The translations under genes and the position numbers were made by a program. Shown here in pieces: positions 51,430-60,038 of a DNA stretch of 64,000 nucleotides. How positions within the stretch are numbered: position 1 is the stretch's first letter; every line of letters starts with the position of its first letter. The notes beneath the pieces were generated by a model. It had not been told where the DNA came from. It was given only the letters and a program-made list of their open reading frames with translations, and did no database searches. The DNA comes from Xanthobacter oligotrophicus (lineage in GTDB: Bacteria; Pseudomonadota; Alphaproteobacteria; Rhizobiales; Xanthobacteraceae), in the NCBI RefSeq assembly GCF_008364685.1, contig NZ_VTTL01000005.1, positions 186,001 through 250,000 of the forward strand. Direction: 5' to 3'.

Positions 51430-52722
51430 ATGACCGGGCTGAACATGTCCGAGCCCCAGGCCGAGATGCCGCACGCCGGAGCCGGCTTTGCCGCCACCGC
51501 GGCCGCGCCGCGGGCGGACGTGGCCATCGTCGGGGGCGGGCTCGCCGGCCTCAGCCTTGCGCTGGCCCTGCGCCAGGGGCTCGGGCCGGATGCCGATATC
51601 GTGCTGTTCGACCCCTATCTCTCCCACGCCACGGTGGATGACGGTCGTTGCTCGGCCATCGCCGCCGGCGCGCGGCGCATGCTCACCACCCTCGGCGTGT
51701 GGCAGCACGTGGGGGCCAAGGCCCAGCCCATCCAGGCCATGGTGGTGACCGACAGCCGCACCAAGGACGTGGCGCGCCCCACCTTCCTCACTTTCGACGG
51801 CGATGTGGAGCCGGGCGAGGCCTTCGCCCACATGGTGCCCAACGCCGACCTGCAATATGCCCTCATCGATGCGGCGCGCTCCGCCGGCATCGATCTGCGC
51901 GCCCAATCGGTGGACGATTTTACCGCCGACCGCTCCGGCGTGAGCCTTTCGGCCGCCGGCGCGCCGGCGCTCAGGGCCCAGCTTCTGGTGGCCTGCGACG
52001 GCGCCAAATCGCGCATTCGCGGCATGGCCGGCATCGCCAACGTGGCCTGGGGCTATGGCCAGAGCGGCATCACCTTCGCGGTGGAACACGAGCGGCCCCA
52101 CGAGGGCCGGGCGGAAGAGCATTTCCTGCCCCCCGGCCCGTTCGCCATCCTGCCCCTGCCGGGCAACCGCTCCTCCATCGTGTGGACCGAGCGCACGGAG
52201 GATGCCGACCGCATCGTGGCGTTGCCGGCCATCGTCTTCCAGGAGGAACTGGAGCAGCGGTTCGGCCATCGCCTCGGCTGGGTGAAGCCGGTGACCAAGC
52301 CGCGTGCCTATCCTTTGGGCTTCGCCATGGCGCGCAGCTTCATCGGCGAGCGCCTCGCTCTGGTGGGGGATGCGGCCCATCTCATCCACCCCATCGCCGG
52401 GCAGGGGCTGAACATGGGCCTGCGCGACGTGGCGGCGCTGGCCGAGGCGGTGACGGATGCGGCGCGGGTGGGGCTCGATTTCGCCGGCCCGGCGGTGCTG
52501 GAGCGCTACCAGCGCTGGCGGCGGTTCGACACCCTGGCCATGGGCGTGGCGACGGACGGGCTCAACCGCCTGTTCTCCAACCGCTCCGACGCGCTGCGCG
52601 CGGTGCGTGACCTCGGCCTCGGCCTGGTGGACCGCATGCCGCGCCTCAAGGGCCTGTTCATCCGCGATGCGGCAGGCCTCACCGGCCAGGTGCCGAAGCT
52701 GCTGCGCGGCGAGGCGCTTTAA
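51430..52722 (+). CDS. FAD-dependent monooxygenase, UbiH/UbiF family
   Basis: A 430-residue flavin hydroxylase, likely a ring hydroxylase of ubiquinone synthesis. It has the dinucleotide motif VAIVGGGLAGLSLALAL, the DG motif ACDGAKSRIRGMA, and the second FAD motif RLALVGDAAHLIHPIAGQGLNMGLRD. Which ring position it acts on (UbiH, UbiF, UbiL type) cannot be told. The ATG follows AAGGAG. A palindromic repeat begins right after the TAA stop. Confidence 0.92.
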   Translation: MTGLNMSEPQAEMPHAGAGFAATAAAPRADVAIVGGGLAGLSLALALRQGLGPDADIVLFDPYLSHATVDDGRCSAIAAGARRMLTTLGVWQHVGAKAQPIQAMVVTDSRTKDVARPTFLTFDGDVEPGEAFAHMVPNADLQYALIDAARSAGIDLRAQSVDDFTADRSGVSLSAAGAPALRAQLLVACDGAKSRIRGMAGIANVAWGYGQSGITFAVEHERPHEGRAEEHFLPPGPFAILPLPGNRSSIVWTERTEDADRIVALPAIVFQEELEQRFGHRLGWVKPVTKPRAYPLGFAMARSFIGERLALVGDAAHLIHPIAGQGLNMGLRDVAALAEAVTDAARVGLDFAGPAVLERYQRWRRFDTLAMGVATDGLNRLFSNRSDALRAVRDLGLGLVDRMPRLKGLFIRDAAGLTGQVPKLLRGEAL

Positions 52723-52723
52723 A

Positions 52724-52769
52724 GCGTTTTCGAGCGAAGTGGATACCGGTTCGCGTGAAGAAAACGCGT
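52724..52769. repeat. Dispersed palindromic intergenic element, copy 2
   Basis: Begins AGCGTTTTC and ends GAAAACGCG, with the inner GGATACCGGTTCGCGTG. The complementary ends can close a hairpin immediately after the hydroxylase stop. Same framework as 1431-1475 and 54451-54495. Confidence 0.75.
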
Positions 52770-52890
52770 CAACGCGAGAGCCGAGAGCGATTGCCGTAAG
52801 CGAAGGCGAACGGAAAACGCTCTCGCGGCGAAGACGCGCCGGCGCGGGCTGCTGGGGGCCGGCCGGCCCCTCTGGCAAGGAAATCCATAC

Positions 52891-54099
52891 ATGAGAACTG
52901 CAACTTCGGGTGTGCGGGTCATTCGCATGCCGTTCGAAGCCTCGTCTTGGCGGCGAGGAAGCGCGCTGCGCGTCGTCGGGCCGTGCCTGTTGCTCCTCCT
53001 CGCGTTGCTCGCGTTCCCGCGCGCGGCGCGCTCGGATACGTCGCCGGGCGCGCTGGTCAGCGCCGAGGCCATGCCCGGCGGGCCCGAGGGTGCGCAAGCC
53101 GTTCGGGTGATCTACTGGTCCACGAGCCTGTCCGGCGAACCGGTGAAGGTCTCCGGCGTGATCATCTCGCCCGCCGGCGAACCGCCTGCAGGCGGGCGCC
53201 CGGTGGTCGCATGGGCGCATCCGACCACGGGTGTCGTCAGCCGCTGCGCGCCCTCGCTTGCGTCAGGCTTCTTCGGCTCCGTACAGGGGCTTGGCGAGAT
53301 GCTGCAGAAGGGCTTCGTCGTCACCGCCACCGATTATCCCGGCCTGGGCACGCCTGAGGTTCATCCCTATCTGGTTGGCGAGAGCGAGGCCCGCGCGGTC
53401 ATCGATACCGTCCGCGCCGCGCGCGGGCTCGCCGGAACGCATGCAGGCGACAGGTTCGTCGTCTGGGGCCATTCGCAGGGCGGCCACGCCGCATTGTTCA
53501 CCGGTATCATCGCGGCCCGCTACGCTCCCGAGCTCAAGCTCGTCGGCGTCGCGGCCGCCGCCCCGGCGACCGATCTCGCCACCCTCATGAGCGACGACAT
53601 GGGCACCAGCGGCGGCAACAACGTCACGGCGATGACGCTGTGGTCGTGGTCGCGGGTCTATGGCGCGCCGTTGGATGCGGTCGTCACCGCGCAAGCCGAG
53701 CCGGTGGTCGACCACCTTGCCGGCCTGTGTCTGGAGAGTCTGTCCGACGCCTTCTCGCGACTGGGCCCGACCGAGGGGCTGAAGAAGGGTTTTCTGAAGG
53801 TCGACAATCTTGCAGACCGCGAGCCATGGCGCCGGCTGCTGGCAGAAAACTCCCCCGGCCCGCTGCCCGCCCATATCCCGGTCTTTCTCGCCCAGGGGGC
53901 GAGCGACCCGCTGGTGCGACCCTCCATCACCGAGGCCTATCGCGACCGGCTCTGCAAGGCGGGCAATCGGGTGGACTTCGTCCTGCTTGCGAAAGTCGGC
54001 CACCTTTTCATCGCGCGCGACACCGCAGCCGATGCGGTCGCCTGGATGGCCGCGCGCTTCGCCGGCCAGCCTGCGCCGGACAATTGCGGGCAGCGCTGA
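52891..54099 (+). CDS. Secreted lipase-family alpha/beta hydrolase
   Basis: A 402-residue protein with a signal peptide (hydrophobic 29-43, then AARSD) and an alpha/beta hydrolase domain of the secretory lipase (LIP) type. The nucleophile is S195 in VWGHSQGGHAA; the likely Asp and His are in LAQGASDPLVRPS and KVGHLFIARD. The early AWAHPTTGVVSRCAPS motif is typical of this family. The substrate (triglyceride or ester) is not predictable. The ATG at 52891 lacks a strong ribosome site, and a start at the ATG 12 codons later is possible. Confidence 0.85.
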   Translation: MRTATSGVRVIRMPFEASSWRRGSALRVVGPCLLLLLALLAFPRAARSDTSPGALVSAEAMPGGPEGAQAVRVIYWSTSLSGEPVKVSGVIISPAGEPPAGGRPVVAWAHPTTGVVSRCAPSLASGFFGSVQGLGEMLQKGFVVTATDYPGLGTPEVHPYLVGESEARAVIDTVRAARGLAGTHAGDRFVVWGHSQGGHAALFTGIIAARYAPELKLVGVAAAAPATDLATLMSDDMGTSGGNNVTAMTLWSWSRVYGAPLDAVVTAQAEPVVDHLAGLCLESLSDAFSRLGPTEGLKKGFLKVDNLADREPWRRLLAENSPGPLPAHIPVFLAQGASDPLVRPSITEAYRDRLCKAGNRVDFVLLAKVGHLFIARDTAADAVAWMAARFAGQPAPDNCGQR

Positions 54100-54130
54100 A
54101 AGCGCCGGGCCCGTCGCAAAGACGGTGTGC

Positions 54131-54184
54131 CGACCCGAGCGGATGGGTTCGATTTGCTCGGGTCGTGTTCCGGAGCACGACCCG
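54131..54184. terminator. Overlapping hairpins between convergent genes
   Basis: CGACCCGAGC (54131-54140) pairs with GCTCGGGTCG (54156-54165), and the overlapping CGGGTCGTG (54159-54167) pairs with CACGACCCG (54176-54184). The two stems exclude one another. It lies between the convergent lipase and Trm112-like genes and may end either transcript; there is no T-run. Confidence 0.5.
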
Positions 54185-54221
54185 TTCAGCCTACCCTGTC
54201 AGTTGAACGGATAACGCGCCC

Positions 54222-54434
54222 TCAGCGGGAGAGTTCGCTCTCGTCGAGCTTGCGGGCCTCGTCGGCCAGCATGATCGGGATGCCGTCGCGGATGGGATAG
54301 GCGAGGCGCGCGGCGCGGGAGACCAGCTCCTGGCGCTCGCGGTCATATTCCAGCGGCGCCTTGGTGAGGGGGCACACCAGGATTTCGAGCAGCTTGGGGT
54401 CCACGTCGTGGCCGGGGCGCTGGGCTTGGATCAT
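54222..54434 (-). CDS. Trm112 family protein
   Basis: A 70-residue protein with the Trm112-like core [34 protein letters not shown], then [13 protein letters not shown]. In eukaryotes Trm112 activates methyltransferases; bacterial members are small and of unclear role. Only one of the usual zinc cysteines remains. The start at 54434 is the first that aligns with the family. Confidence 0.88.
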   Translation of the reverse strand: MIQAQRPGHDVDPKLLEILVCPLTKAPLEYDRERQELVSRAARLAYPIRDGIPIMLADEARKLDESELSR

Positions 54435-54450
54435 CGCAACACTCGTCAGG

Positions 54451-54495
54451 GCGTCTTCAGGCGAGGCGCAGACCGGCTCGCGTGCAGAAAACGCA
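54451..54495. repeat. Dispersed palindromic intergenic element, copy 3 (diverged)
   Basis: GCGTCTTCAGGCGAGG at the left, then GACCGGCTCGCGTGCAGAAAACGC at the right (given here in two pieces): the right half matches copy 2 at nearly every position, and the left half is diverged. It lies 16 bases upstream of the Trm112-like start. Confidence 0.6.
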
Positions 54496-54731
54496 TTGGA
54501 CACCAGCCGGCGCGGGCCCACGTCACGAAGAAACGCGAAGCTGCGCCGGATCGCCCCGCGGCGGGGCGGTGCCACCATAGCGGGGGCGGGCGGGCGTTTC
54601 ACCCCCAATCTGGTCCGATCCATCAGGCACGCTGATGCAGCCATCAGCCGGATTCGTTATCGCCAGGGCGGCCAGTCCCCTAAGCAGCGGGGGACCACCG
54701 CCGCCCCAATGTAAATTGTTACAAGGCATCC

Positions 54732-55658
54732 ATGGACCGCCGCCCGAATCGCCAATCGCCCCTGGGGCTTGTCCTGGGCCTCGTCGCCGTCGTCATGTTC
54801 GGCGCGACGCTGCCCATGACGCGGCTCGCCCTGCACGATCTCAGCCCCTGGTTCATCAGCTTCGGCCGCGCGGCGCTGGCCGGCTTCTGCGCGCTCGCGG
54901 TGGTGCTCGTCCTGCGCCGGCCGTGGCCGTTCGGGGCGCGAGAAACCCGGCGCGACCTGGTGCTGGCCACCCTTGCTTTGGTGTTCGGCTTCCCCATCCT
55001 CATCGGGGTTGCCACCCAGACCGTCCCGGCGGCCCATGGCGGCATCGTGCTCGGCCTCCTGCCGTTGTGCACCGCCATTGCCGCCACCGTGCTCGCCGGG
55101 GAGCGCCCCGGCCTCGGCCTGTTCGCGGCCAGCGCGGCGGGGGCGGGGCTGGTGGCCGCTTTCGCCCTGCGCAACGGCGCGACGGGCGGGTTCGGCTATG
55201 GCGACACGCTGCTCTTCCTCGCCGTGGTCATCTGCGCCGCCGGCTATGCGGTCTCCGGACGGCTCGCCCGGCGCATGGCGGGCTGGGAGGTGATCGCCTT
55301 CATGCTCATCCTCGCCCTGCCGGTCACGGTGCCGGCGGCGATCCTGACCTTTCCGTGGGGGCGGACGGTGGTGGGCGAATCGTGGGCGGCACTGGTCTAT
55401 CTCGGCCTGTTCAGCCAGTTCATCGGCTTCTTCTTCTGGAATGCCGGGCTGGCGCTGGGCGGCATCGCGCGGGTGGGGCAGGTGCAACTGCTCCAGACTT
55501 TTGTCACCGTGGGCCTCGCCTGGCCCATCAACGGCGAGCGGCCCGATGCCGAGACGCTGCTGTTCGCTCTTGGCGTGGCGGTGGTGGTGGCGCTGGCTCA
55601 GCGGGCGGGACGGCGGCGGGCGCCGGCCCCTGCCGCCGATCCGGCGGGACCTGCCTGA
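54732..55658 (+). CDS. DMT superfamily (EamA) transporter
   Basis: A 308-residue protein with ten predicted helices in two EamA repeats, the fold of small-molecule exporters. The first repeat has VMFGATLPMTRLALHDLSPWFISFGRA and the second SQFIGFFFWNAGLALGGIARVGQVQLLQ. The cargo (amino acids, metabolites) is not predictable. It ends 13 bases before a hairpin shared with asd. Confidence 0.9.
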   Translation: MDRRPNRQSPLGLVLGLVAVVMFGATLPMTRLALHDLSPWFISFGRAALAGFCALAVVLVLRRPWPFGARETRRDLVLATLALVFGFPILIGVATQTVPAAHGGIVLGLLPLCTAIAATVLAGERPGLGLFAASAAGAGLVAAFALRNGATGGFGYGDTLLFLAVVICAAGYAVSGRLARRMAGWEVIAFMLILALPVTVPAAILTFPWGRTVVGESWAALVYLGLFSQFIGFFFWNAGLALGGIARVGQVQLLQTFVTVGLAWPINGERPDAETLLFALGVAVVVALAQRAGRRRAPAPAADPAGPA

Positions 55659-55671
55659 GGCCCAAAACGAA

Positions 55672-55695
55672 AACGGCCCTCCGAGGAGGGCCGTT
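55672..55695 (-). terminator. Terminator of asd (also possible for the transporter)
   Basis: A perfect 11-bp stem AACGGCCCTCC / GGAGGGCCGTT with a two-base loop. On the minus strand it is followed by TTTTCGTTTT, so it best terminates asd; convergent use from the plus strand is possible. Confidence 0.8.
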
Positions 55696-55724
55696 CACAT
55701 TCGTCAGGGAAAGCGCAGGTGCGA

Positions 55725-56759
55725 TCAGGCAGCCTTGCTGCGGGCGGTGATGAGCTTGCGGTTCACCAGCACCTCGGCGATCTGCACCGCGTTGAGCGCC
55801 GCGCCCTTGCGCAGGTTGTCGGACACGCACCAGAAGTTGATGGCGTTGTCCACGGTCGGGTCGTCGCGCAGGCGCGAGATGAAGGTGGCGTCCTCGCCGG
55901 CAGCCTCGTGCGGGGTGGCGTAGCCGCCCGGCTCGCGGGTGTCGATGACGAGGATGCCCGGGGCCTCGCGCAGGATCTTGCGCGCGTCCTCGGCGGAAAG
56001 CTCCTTCTCGAACTCGACGTTCACCGATTCCGAGTGGGAGATGAACACCGGCACGCGTACGCAGGTGGCCGTCAGCTTGATCTTCGGATCGAGGATCTTC
56101 TTGGTCTCGGCCACCATCTTCCACTCTTCCTTGGTCGAGCCGTCGTCGAGGAAGACGTCGATCTGGGGAATGAGGTTGAAGGCGATGCGCTTGGGGAACT
56201 TCTTCGGCTCCACCGGATCCGACACGAAGATGGCCCGGGTCTGGGTGAACAGCTCGTCCATGGCGTCCTTGCCGGCGCCGGAGACGGACTGGTAGGTGGA
56301 GACCACCACGCGCTTGATGGTGGCGGCATCGTGCAGCGGCTTCAGCGCCACCACCAGCTGCGCCGTGGAGCAGTTGGGATTGGCGATGATGTTCTTCTTG
56401 GTGAAGCCGACGATGTCGTCCGCATTCACCTCGGGCACGATCAGCGGCACGTCCGGATCCATGCGCCACTGGGACGAATTGTCGATGACGACGCAGCCCT
56501 GCGCGCCGATCTTCGGCGACCATTCCTTCGACACGGAACCGCCGGCCGACATCAGGCAGATGTCGGTGTCGGAGAAGTCGTAGGTTTCGAGCGCCTTCAC
56601 CTTGAGGGTTTTGTCACCGAAGGAGACTTCCACGCCCTGCGAGCGGCGCGAAGCAAGCGCCACAACCTCGTCCGCGGGAAAGCCCCGCTCGGCGAGGATC
56701 GAGAGGATCTCCCGGCCCACGTTGCCCGTGGCGCCGACGACGGCGACCTTGTAACCCAT
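55725..56759 (-). CDS. asd: Aspartate-semialdehyde dehydrogenase
   Basis: A 344-residue NADPH enzyme that makes aspartate semialdehyde for lysine/diaminopimelate, threonine and methionine. The N-terminal Rossmann motif is VAVVGATGNVGREIL; the catalytic cysteine is C130 in ANPNCSTAQ. Other motifs are SAGGSVSKEW, IDNSSQWRMD, STYQSVSGAGKDAMDEL, and VFISHSESV with the active-site His. It has its own terminator and is a single-gene unit. Confidence 0.97.
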   Translation of the reverse strand: MGYKVAVVGATGNVGREILSILAERGFPADEVVALASRRSQGVEVSFGDKTLKVKALETYDFSDTDICLMSAGGSVSKEWSPKIGAQGCVVIDNSSQWRMDPDVPLIVPEVNADDIVGFTKKNIIANPNCSTAQLVVALKPLHDAATIKRVVVSTYQSVSGAGKDAMDELFTQTRAIFVSDPVEPKKFPKRIAFNLIPQIDVFLDDGSTKEEWKMVAETKKILDPKIKLTATCVRVPVFISHSESVNVEFEKELSAEDARKILREAPGILVIDTREPGGYATPHEAAGEDATFISRLRDDPTVDNAINFWCVSDNLRKGAALNAVQIAEVLVNRKLITARSKAA

Positions 56760-57006
56760 GATATTCCTCGGGATCTGCCGGCCCTGTTAGCCGGAACGGG
56801 GGTTTTAGGCCGAACGGCCCGCGCTTGCAAATTGAAGATTCCGCGAGCGCGAGGTTCCGCATGTCAGGCGAACTGTTGCGCCAACGCAACGCGCGGTGCC
56901 GGACGTTCGGGGAACATCCCCCTGCGCCCCTGCGTTTCCTTGCACCAGGGCCAAGAGTGTCCTAATTCAGGCAGGGGCGGCGGCTGTGCCGTTTCGGGAG
57001 GATGTC

Positions 57007-57342
57007 ATGCGTGTCGCGCCGTACTTCACCATCGCCGCGGCGTTCCGGCTGGCGCTCGCGGTGACGTCCGCGGTGGCGCTGACGGGCGTCGCCTCTGTCG
57101 TTTCGGCGGATGACGCCTCGGCGCAGACCACCGTCAAGAAGCGCAGCCGCATCGAGATCACCCGCCGCTCCTATCTGGACGCCGGCACCGTGGTGAAGCC
57201 TGGTTCCAAGTCCTATCTGGACTATGCCCTGCCTCCCGGCTGGTTCTACCCGACCTATGATGGCGGCGGCGCCTCCGGTACCGGGCCCATCAGCGGCATC
57301 CGCTCGCCGCTGCCTGGCCCGTTCGAGTTGCCGGGCTTCTGA
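57007..57342 (+). CDS. Small secreted protein of unknown function
   Basis: A 111-residue protein with a signal peptide (about 1-40, ending ASAQ). The mature part begins TTVKKRSRIEITRRSYLDAGTVV and has a repeated SYLD motif (RRSYLDAGT and SKSYLDYALPPGWFYPTYD), then a Gly-rich stretch and a Pro-rich end. Proteins of this look are conserved in Bradyrhizobium/Xanthobacter relatives without a known role. The ATG has GGGAGG upstream. A good terminator follows. Confidence 0.75.
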   Translation: MRVAPYFTIAAAFRLALAVTSAVALTGVASVVSADDASAQTTVKKRSRIEITRRSYLDAGTVVKPGSKSYLDYALPPGWFYPTYDGGGASGTGPISGIRSPLPGPFELPGF

Positions 57343-57370
57343 TCCGCCCTATCAAGGCGCACGGAAAGAG

Positions 57371-57395
57371 GGCCGCAGGAGCGCGGCCTTTTTTT
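57371..57395 (+). terminator. Rho-independent terminator after the small secreted protein
   Basis: Stem GGCCGC / GCGGCC with loop AGGAGC, followed by seven T residues (57389-57395). Confidence 0.85.
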
Positions 57396-57538
57396 GTGCC
57401 CGATAAACACATCGATCTAACGTGAGATAAATTTTCTCCCGTAACGGAATGACATTTGGCGCGCGCCACGCCATAACGCCCCTTCGATTGCGGCCGTGCC
57501 GCGCTCTTTCAAGCCAGACAGCCGACAGGGCCGCGTTC

Positions 57539-58405
57539 ATGCCCCGCCTTCGTTTCGCGTTTCCGGCCGGGGCCGGCCGGGCCCCGCGCAGCGTCATTCC
57601 CGGCTTCCGCCTCTCCCTGGGGCTGACGCTGCTCTACCTCGGCCTGATCGTGCTTTTGCCCATCGCCGCGCTGCTGCTGAAGGCGGCGGACGTGGGGTTC
57701 TGGGGCTATATCGCCATCATCACCTCGCCGCGCACGCTGGCCTCGTTCCAGATCACCATCACCACCGCGGCCGCCGCCGCCCTGTTCAATGCGGTGTACG
57801 GCCTGGGCCTTGCCTGGGTGCTGGTGCGCTACGAGTTTCCCGGCAAGCGCCTGCTGGACGCCATGGTGGACGTGCCCTTCGCCCTGCCCACGGCGGTGGC
57901 GGGCCTCGCGCTCACCACCCTGTTCGCGAAAAACGGCTGGTTCGGCGCGCCGCTGGCCCAATGGGGCATCCAGGTGGCCTATGCGCCTGCGGGCATCGTC
58001 TGCGCCATGGCCTTCACCTCCATCCCCTTCGTGGTGCGCACTGTTCAGCCGGTGCTGGAGGACATGGAGCCGGAGCTGGAGGAGGCGGCGGCGACGCTGG
58101 GCGCCTCGGACCTGCGCATCTTCCGCTCGGTGATCTTCCCGACGCTTTTTCCCGCCTTCCTCGCCGGCACCTCGCTCGCCTTCGCCCGCTCGCTGGGGGA
58201 GTTCGGCGCGGTGGTGTTCATCGCCGGCAACCAGCCCTTCCGCACCGAGATCGTGGCGCTGCTCACCTTCATCCGGCTGGAGGAATATGACTATGCGGCC
58301 GCCGCGGCCATTGCCGTGACCATGCTGGCGCTCGCCTTCCTCATGCTGCTGGTGGTCAACGCCGTGCAGGCCTGGCACCAGCGCAGCGCGCTGGGGGAGG
58401 GCTGA
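57539..58405 (+). CDS. cysT: Sulfate ABC transporter permease CysT
   Basis: A 288-residue inner-membrane permease with about six helices. CysT markers: LGLTLLYLGLIVLLPIAALLLKA, LGLAWVLVRYEFPGKRLLDAMVDVPFALPTAVAGLAL, the EAA loop DMEPELEEAAATLGASDLRIFRSVIFP, and SLGEFGAVVFIAGN. The start at 57539 is the first fitting the family; no strong ribosome site is present. cysW follows after one base. Confidence 0.93.
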   Translation: MPRLRFAFPAGAGRAPRSVIPGFRLSLGLTLLYLGLIVLLPIAALLLKAADVGFWGYIAIITSPRTLASFQITITTAAAAALFNAVYGLGLAWVLVRYEFPGKRLLDAMVDVPFALPTAVAGLALTTLFAKNGWFGAPLAQWGIQVAYAPAGIVCAMAFTSIPFVVRTVQPVLEDMEPELEEAAATLGASDLRIFRSVIFPTLFPAFLAGTSLAFARSLGEFGAVVFIAGNQPFRTEIVALLTFIRLEEYDYAAAAAIAVTMLALAFLMLLVVNAVQAWHQRSALGEG

Positions 58406-58406
58406 G

Positions 58407-59279
58407 ATGGCGGCCCCGGTCAACCGCAACCGCCGCCGCGTGGGCGATGGGGTGCGCACGCGGGCGGCGCTTCTCACCTTGGTGCTCGCCACCACGGCGG
58501 TGGCCCTCATCGCGCCGCTGGCGGTCATCTTCTCCGAGGCGTTCGCGCGCGGCTTTTCAGCCTATGCCGAGGCGCTGGCGCGGCCGGATACGCTGCACGC
58601 CGTCGGCCTCACGATCATCACCGCGCTGGTCTGCGTGCCGGTGAACGTCGGCTTCGGTATCGCTGCCGCCTGGGCGGTGACCAAGTTCAGCTTCCCCGGC
58701 CGCAACCTGCTGCTGGCGGTGGTGGAGCTGCCTTTCTCCATCTCGCCCATCGTGGCCGGCGTGGCCTTCCTGTTCGTCTTCGGTGGGCAGGGGTTGTTCG
58801 GGCCATTCCTGCAGGCCCACGACATCAAGATCATATTTGCGCTGCCGGCCATCATTCTCGCCAGCCTGTTCGTCACTGCGCCGTTCGTGGTGCGCGAGCT
58901 GGCGCCGCTGATGATGGCGCAGGGGCGCGACGAGGAAGAGGCGGCGGTGAGCCTGGGCGCCAACGGCTTCGACGTGCTGCGCCTCGTCACCCTGCCCAAC
59001 GTGCGCTTCGCCCTGCTCTATGGCGCGGCCTTGTGCAACGCGCGGGTGATGGGCGAGTTCGGCGCGGTCTCGGTGGTGTCGGGCAACATTCGCGGGCAGA
59101 CCTCGACCCTGGCTCTGCAGATCGAGCTTTTGTACCAGGACAGCCACGTCGTCGCCGCCTTCGCCGCCGCGACGGTTCTGGCCGGCGTGGCGCTGTTCAC
59201 ACTGGTGGCGAAATATCTCATCGAGCGCGCTGAGCGCTCGCGCGAAGAGCGGGTCCCGGCCAGGCGGCCGGGGCACTGA
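58407..59279 (+). CDS. cysW: Sulfate ABC transporter permease CysW
   Basis: A 290-residue partner permease. Family segments: GIAAAWAVTKFSFPGRNLLLAVVELPFSISPIVAGVAFLFVFG, ELAPLMMAQGRDEEEAAVSLGANGFDVLRLVTLPNVR (the EAA loop), and NARVMGEFGAVSVVSGNIRGQTSTLALQIELLYQD. The usual next gene, cysA (ATPase), is missing: the following genes run the other way. The binding protein is not upstream either. Confidence 0.94.
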   Translation: MAAPVNRNRRRVGDGVRTRAALLTLVLATTAVALIAPLAVIFSEAFARGFSAYAEALARPDTLHAVGLTIITALVCVPVNVGFGIAAAWAVTKFSFPGRNLLLAVVELPFSISPIVAGVAFLFVFGGQGLFGPFLQAHDIKIIFALPAIILASLFVTAPFVVRELAPLMMAQGRDEEEAAVSLGANGFDVLRLVTLPNVRFALLYGAALCNARVMGEFGAVSVVSGNIRGQTSTLALQIELLYQDSHVVAAFAAATVLAGVALFTLVAKYLIERAERSREERVPARRPGH

Positions 59280-59326
59280 CACACGCGTCGTGCGAACCGG
59301 GCCTGCCCGAATTCACCTGCCCGAAT

Positions 59327-59647
59327 TCAGCCGCGCGGGGCCGGCAGGCCGAGGGCGGTGGAGGAGGGCTGCTGAGCCGGCGCGACCCGCTTCAACTCGC
59401 GCTTGGCTTCGCGCGCCGCGCGGCGGAAGCGGCCCTGCCGGGCCCACACCACGATGCCGCCGGCCAGCACGCCCACGATCAGCGCGGCGAACACCAGCGC
59501 GAACAGGGGCAGCGTCACCGACAGCGCGGGCGCATCCGGCGAGAACGGGTCGAGGGACAGGGTGACGTTCTTGCGGTTCGCCACGGCGAGGGCCACCGCG
59601 ACGATGGAGAGCGGCAGGCCGATGAGGATGGAGAGGATGCGGGCCAC
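59327..59647 (-). CDS. LapA-domain membrane protein
   Basis: A 106-residue protein with two helices (about 4-22 and 47-68) and a basic cytoplasmic tail, matching the lipopolysaccharide assembly protein A (YciS/LapA) domain: SIVAVALAVANRKNVTLSLDPF and LFALVFAALIVGVLAGG. In E. coli LapA/LapB adjust LPS synthesis; the alphaproteobacterial role is inferred. It follows ihfB by six bases, a common arrangement. Confidence 0.82.
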   Translation of the reverse strand: MARILSILIGLPLSIVAVALAVANRKNVTLSLDPFSPDAPALSVTLPLFALVFAALIVGVLAGGIVVWARQGRFRRAAREAKRELKRVAPAQQPSSTALGLPAPRG

Positions 59648-59653
59648 GGGCGC

Positions 59654-59938
59654 CTACTTTCCGGTGTTGAGACGCTCGCGCATCTCTTTTCCGGTCTTGA
59701 AGTAAGGAACGGTCTTCTCGCTCACGTCCACCTGCTTGCCGGTGCGCGGGTTGCGGCCGACGCGGGCGTCGCGCTTCTTCACCGAGAAGGCGCCGAAGCC
59801 GCGCAGCTCCACCCGGTCGCCACGCTCGAGGGCGGAGGCCACCTGCTCCAGGATGGCGTTGACGATGTTCTCCACATCCCGCTGGTAGAGGTGCGGGTTG
59901 GCCTCGGCGATCTTCTGGACGAGTTCGGACTTGATCAT
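59654..59938 (-). CDS. ihfB: Integration host factor subunit beta
   Basis: A 94-residue DNA-bending protein. It begins [23 protein letters not shown] and has the DNA-binding arm with the intercalating proline in [15 protein letters not shown], and [12 protein letters not shown] at the end. It pairs with IHF-alpha. IHF bends DNA between activator sites and sigma-54 promoters, which is relevant to the hup and glnK promoters here. Confidence 0.96.
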   Translation of the reverse strand: MIKSELVQKIAEANPHLYQRDVENIVNAILEQVASALERGDRVELRGFGAFSVKKRDARVGRNPRTGKQVDVSEKTVPYFKTGKEMRERLNTGK

Positions 59939-60038
59939 GATGGCCGCATGTCCCTTGAGAACGATCCGCTGGGTTTGGCGGAAAGGCCGCCTTCCGGCGA
60001 CGGATTGCCGCGTTTAATGCAGGAGCCTCAAGCCCTTG

